DNA of 64,000 nucleotides from Polynucleobacter meluiroseus (GTDB lineage: Bacteria > Pseudomonadota > Gammaproteobacteria > Burkholderiales > Burkholderiaceae), in assembly GCA_945881875.1 (NCBI GenBank), contig CAMCVH010000001.1:558001-622000 (forward strand). The letters are read 5' to 3'. The notes beneath the pieces were generated by a model. The model did no database searches and had not been told where the DNA came from. It saw only the letters and a program-made list of their open reading frames with translations. The position numbers were made by a program, and so were the translations under genes. Shown piece by piece: positions 25,010 through 35,465 of the stretch. Every line of letters starts with the position of its first letter. Positions within the stretch are counted from its first letter, which is position 1.

Positions 25010-28000
25010 TCATAAAGAAGCATGAAGTCCTTGTAGGTCATAAACCTCTAACTGATTAATCGCTTTAATACCAGCTACCGCAGCTTTAGCACCACTAATC
25101 GTTGTGTAATAAGTCACATAGTTAGCTTGTGCAGTTATTCGAATAGATCTTGAATCCGCAATTGCAGCTCTGGTTTCATCAACGGTTGTGAATACCAAGG
25201 CCAGCTCACCATTTTTGATCATGTCAACAATATGAGGTTGCCCGTCTTTTACTTTATTAACCCGCTTGACTGGTACACCCGCCGCTTCAATAGCCGCTGC
25301 AGTTCCCTGTGTCGCAACAATTGAATAACCCATCTCATGAAGCATTTGAGCCACTTCAACAGCTTTAGGTTTGTCACTATCTTTAACCGTTAATAAAACA
25401 GCACCTGATTTAGGTAAAGTTGTACTTGCTGCCAATTGTGATTTAAATAAAGCCTCACCAAATGTTTTACCCACCCCCATGACCTCACCAGTAGAACGCA
25501 TCTCTGGGCCAAGGATCGGATCAACGCCTGGGAATTTATTAAATGGGAAAACAGCTTCCTTCACTGAGTAGTACGGAGGAATCACCTCATCACCAATACC
25601 CTGTTCATCCAAACTTTGACCAGCCATACAGCGAGCTGCAATCTTAGCCAATTGCAAACCTGTTGCTTTTGATACATATGGCACAGTTCTAGATGCACGT
25701 GGGTTAACTTCTAAAACGTAAACGACATCTTTACCATCCACTTGCTGAATCGCAAACTGCACGTTCATCAAGCCAATCACATTGAGACCCTTAGCCATTG
25801 CAGCAGTTTGACGACGCATCTCGTCCACTGTTTCTTTAGATAAAGAATAAGGTGGTAATGAGCATGCTGAGTCACCCGAGTGAACGCCAGCCTGCTCGAT
25901 GTGCTCCATAACACCACCGATAAATACACGTTTACCATCTGAGATGCAATCCACATCGCACTCAATCGCATCATTTAAGAAGCGATCCAAAAGTACCGGC
26001 GAATCATGGGAAACCTTCACCGCCTCACGCATGTAGCGCTCTAGGTCACGGCCATCATGAACGATTTCCATAGCGCGACCGCCCAATACATAGGATGGAC
26101 GAACTACCAATGGATAGCCAATTTCTTCAGCCAGTTTCAAAGCCTCAGGTTCTGTACGTGCCGTTCTATTAGGAGGCTGACGTAAACCTAACTCTTGTAA
26201 CAACTTCTGGAAACGCTCACGATCCTCTGCTGCGTCAATCATGTCTGGGCTCGTGCCAATAATTGGCACACCATTAGCTTCTAAATCAAGCGCCAACTTG
26301 AGAGGGGTTTGTCCACCGTATTGAACAATGACGCCTTTCGGTTTTTCAATCGCTACGATTTCTAAAACATCTTCTAGCGTTAAAGGTTCAAAGTACAAAC
26401 GATCAGAAGTGTCATAGTCAGTAGAAACTGTCTCTGGGTTGCAGTTAACCATGATGGTTTCGTAACCATCGTCACGCAAAGCTAAAGCAGCATGAACACA
26501 ACAGTAATCAAACTCAATACCTTGACCAATACGATTGGGACCACCGCCCAACACCATGATTTTTTCTTTAGTCGTTGGATTTGACTCGCACTCACCGTGT
26601 TCAGCTTCGTAGCATGAGTACATGTATGCCGTATTAGTTGAAAACTCAGCAGCACAGGTATCAACCCGCTTGTATACGGGCCTTACTTTAAGTGCGTGAC
26701 GTGCTTCGCGTACAGCCTTGGCATCTGTCTTCAGTAGCTTAGCTAAACGACGATCTGAGAAACCCTTTTGTTTTACAAAACGGAGTTCTTGGGCTGTCAA
26801 ATCTTTTAATTGACGAGTTTGTAACTTCTTCTCTACTTCAATCAGTTCACCAATTTGCGCTAAAAACCAAGGATCAATCGCCGTATGCACGAAAGCATCT
26901 GCTTGACTCATACCCATACGAAGTGCATCACCCAAGTACCAAATACGGTCAGGACCTGGAGCACGGATTTCTTGAATAATTTCATCAAGGTCTGTTGAGA
27001 TTTCATCAAGGCCGTCAACACCACCCTCTAAACCGCGTAAAGCTTTTTGGAATGACTCTTGGAATGTTCGACCAATTGCCATGACTTCTCCAACAGATTT
27101 CATCTGGGTCGTTAAGCGCTTATCTGCCGCTGGGAATTTTTCAAATGCAAAACGTGGGATCTTAGTTACAACATAGTCAATCGATGGCTCAAATGACGCT
27201 GGTGTTTTGCCACCTGTAATATCGTTTTGTAATTCATCTAAAGTAAAGCCAACTGCTAACTTAGCGGCAATCTTTGCGATCGGGAAACCAGTTGCTTTAG
27301 ATGCCAAAGCGGATGAACGTGAAACACGTGGGTTCATCTCAATCACAATCATTCGACCATCAACTGGATTGATTGAGAACTGAACATTTGAACCACCTGT
27401 ATCCACGCCGATTTCACGTAAGACCGCCAATGAGGCATTACGCAAAATTTGATATTCGCGATCTGTTAATGTTTGAGCAGGAGCCACGGTGATCGAGTCA
27501 CCAGTATGGACGCCCATTGGATCTAAGTTTTCAATTGAGCAAACGATGATGCAATTGTCTTTGTGGTCACGGACCACTTCCATCTCATACTCTTTCCAAC
27601 CTAAGAGCGACTCTTCAATCAAGAGCTCACGTGTTGGTGAAAGATCAAGACCGCGCTTACAAATCTCTTCGAACTCTTCACGGTTGTAGGCAATACCGCC
27701 GCCTGAACCACCCATCGTGAAAGATGGACGAATAACGACGGGATAACCTGAATTACCAGTCTCCCTCATAATTTTTTGCTGAACGGCATTCGCTTCTTCT
27801 AAAGAATGTGCAATCCCTGATTTTGCTGAACCCAAACCAATCTTGGTCATGGCTTCTTTGAATTTCTGACGATCTTCTGCTTTATCAATAGCTTCTGGTG
27901 AAGCGCCAATCAGCTCGCACTTGTATTTATTTAGAACACCATGGCGATGTAAATCTAATGCGCAGTTCAGAGCAGTTTGACCACCCATGGTTGGTAAAAT

Positions 28001-28255
28001 AGCATCTGGCTTTTCTTTGGCGATGATGCGTTCAACCACTTCCCATGTAATTGGTTCGATGTAGGTCACATCCGCCATCTCAGGGTCAGTCATGATGGTT
28101 GCAGGATTACTGTTCACCAAGATAACGCGATAGCCCTCTGACCTCAAAGCTTTACAAGCTTGTGCACCAGAGTAGTCAAATTCACAAGCTTGACCGATAA
28201 CAATCGGACCTGCGCCAATAATGAGGATACTTTTTATGTCGGTACGCTTAGGCAT
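25010..28255 (-). CDS. carB: Carbamoyl-phosphate synthase large subunit
   Basis: 1081 aa. Makes carbamoyl phosphate from bicarbonate, ATP and ammonia channelled from CarA, for arginine and pyrimidine synthesis. It has two homologous ATP-grasp halves, each opening with a GAGPIVIGQ or [10 protein letters not shown] loop (near 14 and 568), an oligomerisation region between them, and a C-terminal MGS-like allosteric domain (about 940-1081). It lies 9 bases after carA on the same strand. Confidence 0.98.
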   Translation of the reverse strand: MPKRTDIKSILIIGAGPIVIGQACEFDYSGAQACKALRSEGYRVILVNSNPATIMTDPEMADVTYIEPITWEVVERIIAKEKPDAILPTMGGQTALNCALDLHRHGVLNKYKCELIGASPEAIDKAEDRQKFKEAMTKIGLGSAKSGIAHSLEEANAVQQKIMRETGNSGYPVVIRPSFTMGGSGGGIAYNREEFEEICKRGLDLSPTRELLIEESLLGWKEYEMEVVRDHKDNCIIVCSIENLDPMGVHTGDSITVAPAQTLTDREYQILRNASLAVLREIGVDTGGSNVQFSINPVDGRMIVIEMNPRVSRSSALASKATGFPIAKIAAKLAVGFTLDELQNDITGGKTPASFEPSIDYVVTKIPRFAFEKFPAADKRLTTQMKSVGEVMAIGRTFQESFQKALRGLEGGVDGLDEISTDLDEIIQEIRAPGPDRIWYLGDALRMGMSQADAFVHTAIDPWFLAQIGELIEVEKKLQTRQLKDLTAQELRFVKQKGFSDRRLAKLLKTDAKAVREARHALKVRPVYKRVDTCAAEFSTNTAYMYSCYEAEHGECESNPTTKEKIMVLGGGPNRIGQGIEFDYCCVHAALALRDDGYETIMVNCNPETVSTDYDTSDRLYFEPLTLEDVLEIVAIEKPKGVIVQYGGQTPLKLALDLEANGVPIIGTSPDMIDAAEDRERFQKLLQELGLRQPPNRTARTEPEALKLAEEIGYPLVVRPSYVLGGRAMEIVHDGRDLERYMREAVKVSHDSPVLLDRFLNDAIECDVDCISDGKRVFIGGVMEHIEQAGVHSGDSACSLPPYSLSKETVDEMRRQTAAMAKGLNVIGLMNVQFAIQQVDGKDVVYVLEVNPRASRTVPYVSKATGLQLAKIAARCMAGQSLDEQGIGDEVIPPYYSVKEAVFPFNKFPGVDPILGPEMRSTGEVMGVGKTFGEALFKSQLAASTTLPKSGAVLLTVKDSDKPKAVEVAQMLHEMGYSIVATQGTAAAIEAAGVPVKRVNKVKDGQPHIVDMIKNGELALVFTTVDETRAAIADSRSIRITAQANYVTYYTTISGAKAAVAGIKAINQLEVYDLQGLHASL

Positions 28256-28264
28256 TCGTCAATC

Positions 28265-29431
28265 TCACATCAATTTAATAAAGCGATCAAACAAGTACGC
28301 AATATCATGCGGCCCTGGCGATGCCTCTGGGTGACCTTGGAAACAAAAAGCTGGCTTATCCGTCCAAGCCAGACCTTGCAATGAACCATCAAATAAAGAC
28401 ACATGTGTAGGTCTTACATTTGCTGGAAGAGTAACTGCATCAACAGCGAACCCATGATTTTGAGATGTAATCACAACGCGACCACTATCCAAATCTTTCA
28501 CTGGATGGTTAGCACCATGATGACCAAATTTCATCTTGAGAGTTTTAGCGCCTGCTGCCAAACCCATGATTTGATGACCTAAACAAATGCCAAAAGTCGG
28601 CATTGATTTTTCAATGAAAATCTTCGCCGCTGCAATCGCGTAATCACATGGCTCTGGATCTCCGGGGCCATTTGAGAAAAATACACCATCTGGTTTCATA
28701 GCTAAAACATCTGCTGCTGATGTTTGCGCAGGTACGACAGTGATTTTGCAACCTCGCTCTGACAACATGCGCAAGATGTTGCGTTTCACACCAAAGTCAT
28801 AAGCGACAACATGCTTCAGTGGTTTTTTAAGTTGATGAAAGCCCGGTTTATCGTTATCAGCATTAAGTCCCCACTCACCCTCAGTCCACTCATAAGGGGC
28901 TTTCGTAGTGACCACTTTAGCTAGATCTAAACCAGTCATTCCTGGAAATCCTTTTGCAGCAGCTAAGGCTTTTTCAGTAACTGCTTGCAATGAATCACCT
29001 AACTTACCAGCTACAACAGCACCGGGTTGAGCACCTTTATCTCTTAAAATACGCGTTAACTTGCGTGTATCGATACCAGCAATGCCAACAATGCCCTCAC
29101 CGCTTAAATAATCACTCAGAGTTTTTTCAGAGCGGAAGTTAGAGGCAATCAAAGATAAATCTTTGATGATGAGTCCAGCAGCGTAAATTTTCCCAGACTC
29201 ACGATCTTGGTCATTAACACCCACATTACCAATATGCGGATAGGTCAACGTCACCAATTGATTGGTGTAACTTGGGTCAGTCAAGATTTCTTGGTATCCA
29301 GTTAAAGCGGTGTTGAAAACTACTTCACCAGCTGATTGGCCCGCAGCGCCAATGCTATGCCCCGGAAATATGGTTCCATCGGCAAGAGCCAAGACTGCTG
29401 GGGATAAAGAAGGAATTAACGGTGGCAGCAA
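28265..29431 (-). CDS. carA: Carbamoyl-phosphate synthase small subunit
   Basis: About 388 aa. Glutamine amidotransferase that supplies ammonia to CarB. The N-terminal domain has [10 protein letters not shown] and [16 protein letters not shown]; the class I glutaminase domain has the nucleophile elbow [11 protein letters not shown] and the catalytic His in [12 protein letters not shown]. The frame extends to an ATG at 29515, but the TTG at 29431 has GGAG seven bases upstream and starts just before the conserved domain, so it is preferred. With the long start it would be 416 aa, beyond the usual size. Confidence 0.95.
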   Translation of the reverse strand: MLPPLIPSLSPAVLALADGTIFPGHSIGAAGQSAGEVVFNTALTGYQEILTDPSYTNQLVTLTYPHIGNVGVNDQDRESGKIYAAGLIIKDLSLIASNFRSEKTLSDYLSGEGIVGIAGIDTRKLTRILRDKGAQPGAVVAGKLGDSLQAVTEKALAAAKGFPGMTGLDLAKVVTTKAPYEWTEGEWGLNADNDKPGFHQLKKPLKHVVAYDFGVKRNILRMLSERGCKITVVPAQTSAADVLAMKPDGVFFSNGPGDPEPCDYAIAAAKIFIEKSMPTFGICLGHQIMGLAAGAKTLKMKFGHHGANHPVKDLDSGRVVITSQNHGFAVDAVTLPANVRPTHVSLFDGSLQGLAWTDKPAFCFQGHPEASPGPHDIAYLFDRFIKLM

Positions 29432-29659
29432 AGGTATTCTCCAAAGCCCTACTGCCATCCGACACACCCCTGATTCGGAAAAGACATCTCCGTTCAAAGT
29501 ATTTTCGGGAGGCATATGTGTCTTTAAGCGCTAGGGCGGGTATCTATTAAATTAACTAGTAGATTGTACCTTACCGAGGCTCTGAGATTAGGAAAACCCT
29601 TACTTTAATAACAATAAGAATAGAAAGTTTTATAAATTAATAGTTATTACTATCAATGT

Positions 29660-29696
29660 CTAACAAATAATTAAGGGCTCCGCAGAGCCCTTAATT
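29660..29696 (-). terminator. Intrinsic terminator after prpE
   Basis: Perfect 12-bp stem AATTAAGGGCTC (29669-29680) with GAGCCCTTAATT (29685-29696), loop CGCA. On the minus strand it is followed by ATTTGTT. It lies 15 bases past the prpE stop. Confidence 0.85.
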
Positions 29697-29710
29697 GAGT
29701 GTGCTACTAA

Positions 29711-31588
29711 TTACTTTCCAGGAAAAAGTACTTTGATTGCTTCCAAAACACTTTGGTCATCTAAAGTGCTTAGGTCACCAGGATCACGTCCTTCAGCTAC
29801 CGCCTGAAGAAGGCGACGCACAATCTTCCCAGACCGTGTCTTCGGTAATGCTGTAACCACGTAAACACGCGCAGGTCTTGCAACGGCGCCCAATCTAGAA
29901 TCCACCGTCTTAAAAACTTCAGCTTCCAAAGTAGCTGTGTTGTTAGCATCTTTAGGAATAACAAAACCTATAGCTACCTGCCCTTTAAGTTTGTCTTCGA
30001 TACCGACAACCGCCACTTCGGCAACGTTAGGATGACTTGAAATGCTCTCTTCAATCTCACGAGTTCCAAGACGATGACCAGCGACGTTGATCACGTCATC
30101 TGTTCTGCCTAAGATAAAGTAGTAACCATCTTTATCCTTGATGCCCCAGTCAAACGTTGAGTAAACCAATTTGCCCGGCACAGAGTTCCAATAAGTTTTG
30201 ACAAAGCGCTCATCGTCACCCCAAACAGTTTGCATACATCCCGGAGGCAATGGTCCTTCAATAGCCACAACACCTTTTTGGTCGGGACCCAATTCTTCAC
30301 CGGTTGAGTCATCCAATAACTTCATGTTGTAACCATAAACAGGCAAGCCTGGTGAGCCAAATTTATGGGGCATGACTTCAATACCGCGCTGCAAAGCCAA
30401 TATAGGCCAGCCAGTTTCTGTTTGCCAGTAATTATCAACAATGGGTTTATTAATGGCGCCGTGCAACCAAGTAGCGGTCGGCTCATCTAATGGCTCACCA
30501 GCTAAGAAAACGGAACGCAAACTAGATAAGTCATATTTTAATAAGAATGCTGGATCTTGTTTTTTCAATACACGAGCAGCAGTCGGTGCGGAGAACATCA
30601 CCGAAACCTTGTACTGCTCTACTAATTTCCACCAGATACCAGCATCCGGGCGCAACGGCGTTCCCTCATACATGATGGTTGCCATGCCATTGATCAATGG
30701 ACCATAAATAATGTAGCTGTGTCCAACAACCCATCCGATGTCCGATGTCGTAAACATGGCTTCACCAGGCTGCCCACAATAAATATTACGCATGGATGAT
30801 GCGAGTGCAACTGCATAACCGCCCGTGTCACGTTGCACACCCTTTGGTTTACCAGTAGTGCCTGATGTGTACAAAATATAAGAAGGGTCTGTTGCGTCTA
30901 ACCACTCACATGGCACTTGAGCATCCATCACTTTGGCACGCTCAGTAGCGTAGTCCAAATCACGACCTTCAACTTTTTTGTACTCTACTAATTGACGATC
31001 AATTAATAGCACTTTAGCGGGCTTGTGGATAGCTAATGTAATCGCCTCATCTAACAGAGGCTTGTAAGGCACAGCTTTACCACCGCGAGCACCGGCGTCT
31101 GCCAAGATCACCATCTTTGGTTTGGCATCATCAATCCTTGATGCCAAACTATGTGAGGCAAAACCTCCAAATACAACAGAATGGATAGCACCCAAGCGGA
31201 CACAAGCCAACATGGCAAAAGCTGCCTCAGCAATCATCGGCATATAAATTAAAACGCGATCACCCTTCACTACACCGTGGGCCTTAAGAATGGCTGCCAT
31301 TCTGTTAACTTCTGTGTGAAGCTCTTTGAAGGTGTAAGTTTTTTCTATATTTGTCTCAGTAGATACGGCAACCAGCGCTCGCTGGTCGGCGCGATCTTTT
31401 AGGTGGCGATCTACAGCGTTATGGCAAATATTTGTTTTGCCGCCTACGTACCATTTTGCAAATGGTGGGTTGCTGTAATCCAAAACTTGATCAAACGGTT
31501 TTTGCCATTCAATGAGCTCGGCTTGCTCAGCCCAAAAACCTTGTGGATCTTTTACAGAACGCTCATGAAAAGCTTTGTAAGCGGACAT
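29711..31588 (-). CDS. prpE: Propionate-CoA ligase
   Basis: 625 aa, the length of PrpE (about 628) and shorter than acetyl-CoA synthetase. Activates propionate to propionyl-CoA through an acyl-adenylate. Visible motifs are NPPFAKWYVGGKTNICHNA near the start, the P-loop YTSGTTGKPKG (near 240), the WQTETGWP adenylation motif, and the C-terminal LPKTRSGKIVRR with the catalytic, acetylatable lysine (near 591). The ATG has GGAGG upstream. The gene is monocistronic, with no prpB, C or D next to it, so it is not in a methylcitrate operon here. Confidence 0.95.
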   Translation of the reverse strand: MSAYKAFHERSVKDPQGFWAEQAELIEWQKPFDQVLDYSNPPFAKWYVGGKTNICHNAVDRHLKDRADQRALVAVSTETNIEKTYTFKELHTEVNRMAAILKAHGVVKGDRVLIYMPMIAEAAFAMLACVRLGAIHSVVFGGFASHSLASRIDDAKPKMVILADAGARGGKAVPYKPLLDEAITLAIHKPAKVLLIDRQLVEYKKVEGRDLDYATERAKVMDAQVPCEWLDATDPSYILYTSGTTGKPKGVQRDTGGYAVALASSMRNIYCGQPGEAMFTTSDIGWVVGHSYIIYGPLINGMATIMYEGTPLRPDAGIWWKLVEQYKVSVMFSAPTAARVLKKQDPAFLLKYDLSSLRSVFLAGEPLDEPTATWLHGAINKPIVDNYWQTETGWPILALQRGIEVMPHKFGSPGLPVYGYNMKLLDDSTGEELGPDQKGVVAIEGPLPPGCMQTVWGDDERFVKTYWNSVPGKLVYSTFDWGIKDKDGYYFILGRTDDVINVAGHRLGTREIEESISSHPNVAEVAVVGIEDKLKGQVAIGFVIPKDANNTATLEAEVFKTVDSRLGAVARPARVYVVTALPKTRSGKIVRRLLQAVAEGRDPGDLSTLDDQSVLEAIKVLFPGK

Positions 31589-31723
31589 ACACTTCCTCCA
31601 GTAATACCAAATATGATTTTAAAAAAAGATTTATCTTTCAAGAATTAGATCTTAGCCTGACTAGCGTTTAAAACCCTAGGGATTGACCCTAGTACCTGAC
31701 ACTAAACAGATATTTTTCTGGTC

Positions 31724-33217
31724 TTACTCAGGCTTTTTGGAGTTCTGGGCTACTTTGGCCTCTGAACTTGGCTTTTTATTTGATTTCTGAGTATCAGATT
31801 TCTCAGTGGTTTTCTTTTGATTAGAGTTGGTATTAGATTTTTTAGCTGTGTTGTTATTGTTCTTCGGATTTTTGGCTTTTGTGTTGGTGTTGGTGGTCTT
31901 AGCACCATTGGCGTTAGCCACCTTCTTGATATCTTTCTCCAACATCAAAGAACCACTGTTGGCTAGGTACATAGGTACATCTGAATTTATTTCATTTTTA
32001 GGAATGATGACGGTTGATCCAGGCTTAATTCTCATCCCCCGAGGGATGGCATTGACCTCTCTAACTTGGTTCGCATCTACATTTAAGCGTTGTGCCAAAT
32101 TATCGACGGTCTCACGCGAACCTAATTTCACGGCAGTCCATGTGGCTAGCGGTCCTTCAAAGGATTTTAAGTTCTCTTCAAAAGATTCTGCACGTCCAAA
32201 AGGCAACAGAATCTGAGGCTCGCTCGCACCCAAAATAACTGGCTTGTTAAAGGATGGGTTCATCGCTTTAAATTCTGGCAAAGTCATCCGAGCAAATTCA
32301 GCTGCCAGCTCAACATCAATATCTTTTGAGGTCGTCACAATAACAAAGTACGGGTGGTTTTCTAAAACCGGAAGATTCAATCCATAAGCCTTAGGGTCAG
32401 ATACAATCTTTTTGATAGCCAGTAACTTTGGAACATAGTTACGCGTCTCATCAGGCATCTTTAAGCTTTTATAGTCAGTTGGCAGTCGCTTAGCTTGATT
32501 GCGCTTGATCGCTTTAGAAACGTTACCCTCACCCCAGTTATAAGCTGCTAAGGCAAGTTCCCAGTCACCGAACATCTTATAGAGGCGCTGCAGATAATCA
32601 AGCGCAGCATCGGTTGACTGAATCACATCACGACGTTCATCGCGAAAGACGTTTTGAGATAGCTGAAAATGTTTGCCCGTAGCAGGCATAAATTGCCACA
32701 TACCAGATGCCTTAGCTCTTGAAAACGCCTCGGGATTAAAGGCACTCTCAATGAACGGTAACAAGGCTAATTCCATTGGCATATTGCGACGCTCAACTTC
32801 TTCAACAATGTAAAACAAATATCTTGATGATCGAGACATCATCCGATCAACATAATCAGGACGCTCAGAGTAATAACGCACATGCTTAATAACCAGAGGG
32901 CTATCAGAATCACTGAATACAAAACCTTCACGAATGCGGTCCCACAAATCGCTATAGGGAGCATTTAAGTTTCCAACAGAATCTTTATCTAGATTGACAC
33001 GAGGAGCTCTTGCTGCATTTCTAGATTGACTTACTTTCGAAGCATCGCTAGCACGTGGATCCTGATTAGCACCACTCAACCAATCACTATTCGTTGAGGC
33101 ACACGCAGTGAGTGTCAATGTAAGCATGATCATGCTACCTAAACGCATCCAAGGCTTCAACAAAACTGTTAAGCATTCTTTTTGTAATAGCTTCTTGATG
33201 GGTAGCATTTCTAGCAT
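31724..33217 (-). CDS. mltD: Membrane-bound lytic murein transglycosylase D-like lipoprotein
   Basis: About 497 aa. Cleaves the MurNAc-GlcNAc bond of peptidoglycan. The ATG at 33217 overlaps the gloB stop as TAATG. The lipobox T-L-T-A-C lies near residue 39. The GH23 domain has the catalytic Glu in LLPFIESAFNPEAFS and the GMWQFMPATG motif. One LysM-like module follows (about 365-410), against two or three in E. coli MltD. The last 65 residues are low-complexity Asn/Lys/Thr/Ser. Coupling to gloB is conserved in other proteobacteria. Confidence 0.9.
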   Translation of the reverse strand: MLEMLPIKKLLQKECLTVLLKPWMRLGSMIMLTLTLTACASTNSDWLSGANQDPRASDASKVSQSRNAARAPRVNLDKDSVGNLNAPYSDLWDRIREGFVFSDSDSPLVIKHVRYYSERPDYVDRMMSRSSRYLFYIVEEVERRNMPMELALLPFIESAFNPEAFSRAKASGMWQFMPATGKHFQLSQNVFRDERRDVIQSTDAALDYLQRLYKMFGDWELALAAYNWGEGNVSKAIKRNQAKRLPTDYKSLKMPDETRNYVPKLLAIKKIVSDPKAYGLNLPVLENHPYFVIVTTSKDIDVELAAEFARMTLPEFKAMNPSFNKPVILGASEPQILLPFGRAESFEENLKSFEGPLATWTAVKLGSRETVDNLAQRLNVDANQVREVNAIPRGMRIKPGSTVIIPKNEINSDVPMYLANSGSLMLEKDIKKVANANGAKTTNTNTKAKNPKNNNNTAKKSNTNSNQKKTTEKSDTQKSNKKPSSEAKVAQNSKKPE

Positions 33218-34047
33218 TATCTGTAGATATCTTTCCAAGCTCTTAAGGATGCAAATACTTCTACTGGTTCACTAATTTTTGAAGGTTTCAATTGCTCTTC
33301 TTCACAGTGTCGTTGCACGGCTTTTATGACTGATGAAGTATCACACCTCAAAAAAGGATTAACAAGTTTTTCGTGAGCAATAGTAGTCGGTAAAGTTGAC
33401 TTGCCAACTTGTCTTAATGATTCTGCTTTTAACTTCCACTCCAAAAGATCTTGGTTCTGGGGTTCAACAGCCAGTGCAAACTTGATATTAGATAGTGTGT
33501 ACTCATGCGCACAATGCACCAAGGTCTCATCAGGAAGATTTTTAAATTTATCCAAAGATGTCAGCATTTGGGCAGGCGTACCTTCAAATAGGCGCCCACA
33601 ACCAGATGCAAATAAAGTATCTCCGCAGAAAAGGTGTTTTTGATCGCCGATTTCTGCGTAATAAGCAATGTGACCTGCCGTATGACCAGGAACATCTAAA
33701 ACCCAAAGTAGGCAAGCTGGATTGTCTAAATGAATACTATCCCCTTGCATTAACGAATCACTTACCAACTTAATATCCTCGCCTGCAGGGCCATAGACTG
33801 TTGGTGGAGCTTGTCTTGATTGCTCTGCCCAATTGAGCAAATCAGCTATTCCGCCAATATGATCGGCGTGATGATGAGTGATTAAAATAGCCTCTAAGGA
33901 TAATTGTTGATCTTCAAGATAGGCAATAACTGGATCTGCGTCGCCAGGGTCAACAACTACGGCACAATGGCTATCTGACAACAACCAAAAATAGTTGTCG
34001 TCAAAGGCAGCAATTGCTTGTACTTTTATTGAATTTTTATCGGGCAT
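33217..34047 (-). CDS. gloB: Hydroxyacylglutathione hydrolase (glyoxalase II)
   Basis: About 276 aa from the ATG at 34047 (MPDKNSIKVQAI). Hydrolyses S-lactoylglutathione to lactate and glutathione, ending methylglyoxal detoxification. The metallo-beta-lactamase motif THHHADH, the later HTAGH and FCGDTLF segments that complete the dinuclear site, and the C-terminal glutathione-binding region (HEYTLSNIKFA) are present. A longer frame starts with TTG at 34086 but runs into the divergent methyltransferase. The two start codons are only 15 bases apart. Confidence 0.95.
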   Translation of the reverse strand: MPDKNSIKVQAIAAFDDNYFWLLSDSHCAVVVDPGDADPVIAYLEDQQLSLEAILITHHHADHIGGIADLLNWAEQSRQAPPTVYGPAGEDIKLVSDSLMQGDSIHLDNPACLLWVLDVPGHTAGHIAYYAEIGDQKHLFCGDTLFASGCGRLFEGTPAQMLTSLDKFKNLPDETLVHCAHEYTLSNIKFALAVEPQNQDLLEWKLKAESLRQVGKSTLPTTIAHEKLVNPFLRCDTSSVIKAVQRHCEEEQLKPSKISEPVEVFASLRAWKDIYR

Positions 34048-34062
34048 CTCAATTAACGAATC

Positions 34063-34884
34063 ATGGATCAAGCAAAGCCAGAACAAACTAAACCGTCATC
34101 TTGGATATCTTGGGATGAATGGCTTAACTCGCCCCCAGGACAATACGTCCTAAAGTGGCAACAGGCTCAATTTGACCACATTGTTAGCGATATTTTTGGA
34201 TATCACGCTCTTCAGATCGGACTACCTCAACTTCAGGGTTTAAAAGAGAACCGCATGCCCTTACAGATGATCTTAAGAGCCCCGCACGACCGTCCCAATG
34301 AACAGCAAGAGCAAACTTGGCAAACGATCAGCGGTTTGCCTGAAAAGCTCCCTTTTGCTGATCAAAGTATTGATTTGGTTTTGTTACCCCATGTCCTTGA
34401 ATTTGCTGAAGATCCTCACTCCGTCTTGCGTGAGGTGAACCGAATCTTAGTGCCTGAGGGCCGAGTCGTTATTTCTGGTTTTAATCCAGCCAGCCTGTGG
34501 GGTCTCAGGCAATATTGCAGTCATTTAGTCGGACAGCCTTACCTACCCAGAGAAGGTCAGTTTATTGATTTATTAAGAATCAAAGATTGGTTAAAGTTAT
34601 TAGACTTTTCTGTAGATAGAGGGCGTTTTGGTTGTTACCGCCTACCTCTGAGAAGTGAGTCAGGAATGGCAAAAATGGGCTTTTTAGAGAAAGCAGGAGA
34701 TAGATGGTGGCCAGTTTTGGGATCTGTCTTCATGGTGTCAGCCATAAAAAGGGTTTCTACGCTCACGATGGTAGGCCTGATTGATACCGGCAAACCTGTA
34801 AAGAACCCTCAATTAAATCCAGTCACTAACCTTCAAGGTCAGGTACCCTCCTCTGGAGTGAATCATTTAGAGAGTACCCAATGA
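34063..34884 (+). CDS. Class I SAM-dependent methyltransferase
   Basis: 273 aa. The UbiE/BioC-like core is visible as [47 protein letters not shown] (about 90-145); motif I is degenerate ([15 protein letters not shown]), so SAM binding may be atypical. The gene lies between gloB (divergent) and rnhA (overlapping), an arrangement seen widely in proteobacteria. The substrate is unknown. No Shine-Dalgarno fits in the 15-base gap before the ATG. Confidence 0.85.
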   Translation: MDQAKPEQTKPSSWISWDEWLNSPPGQYVLKWQQAQFDHIVSDIFGYHALQIGLPQLQGLKENRMPLQMILRAPHDRPNEQQEQTWQTISGLPEKLPFADQSIDLVLLPHVLEFAEDPHSVLREVNRILVPEGRVVISGFNPASLWGLRQYCSHLVGQPYLPREGQFIDLLRIKDWLKLLDFSVDRGRFGCYRLPLRSESGMAKMGFLEKAGDRWWPVLGSVFMVSAIKRVSTLTMVGLIDTGKPVKNPQLNPVTNLQGQVPSSGVNHLESTQ

Positions 34885-35360
34885 CAGAAACTTCACAGAC
34901 CTTACAAGGTCGAGTCATTATTTACACTGATGGAGCATGCAAAGGTAACCCTGGACCAGGTGGTTGGGGGGTCGTTTTGAGATCAGGTGATAAAGAAAAG
35001 CTCATGCACGGTGGTGAAACTCTCACAACTAATAATCGTATGGAAATGAAAGCAGTGATTGAAGCTCTTAAGGCTCTTAAAATGGCCTGTCACGTTTCTA
35101 TCTATACCGATTCCAAATACGTCATGCAGGGTGTTACTGAGTGGATGGGTGGTTGGAAAGCTCGCGGCTGGAAAACTGCTGGTAAAGATCCCGTTAAGAA
35201 TATCGATTTATGGCAAGAAATTGACGGTTTATTAGGCCTTCATGAAATCAGTTGGCACTGGGTAAAAGGTCACGCCGGACATCCCGGGAATGAACTGGCT
35301 GATGCACTCGCCAACAAAGGTGTCGAAGAGCATTTAAGGGATCAAGCTGCGAAGTTTTAA
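34881..35360 (+). CDS. rnhA: Ribonuclease HI
   Basis: 159 aa. Removes RNA from RNA-DNA hybrids (R-loops, Okazaki primers). The catalytic acids sit in [16 protein letters not shown] (Asp17), [12 protein letters not shown] (Glu55), IYTDSKYV (Asp77) and the C-terminal [10 protein letters not shown] (near 140), with the handle region [16 protein letters not shown]. Its ATG overlaps the methyltransferase stop codon (34881-34884), so it is translationally coupled. The length is typical. Confidence 0.97.
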   Translation: MTETSQTLQGRVIIYTDGACKGNPGPGGWGVVLRSGDKEKLMHGGETLTTNNRMEMKAVIEALKALKMACHVSIYTDSKYVMQGVTEWMGGWKARGWKTAGKDPVKNIDLWQEIDGLLGLHEISWHWVKGHAGHPGNELADALANKGVEEHLRDQAAKF

Positions 35361-35465
35361 ATAAGTTTGGCAGTTCCCTGGGATAACCACTAGCCCAGCC
35401 CAAATGTGCGAGAATATTCCTTGAAAACACAAGGAGATAGTGGGTTCTAAAGAACCCCTTCAGGT

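Noticed and set aside
28265-29515. 416-aa form of CarA
   Set aside because: The first 28 residues are not family-like; TTG 29431 has a well-spaced GGAG.
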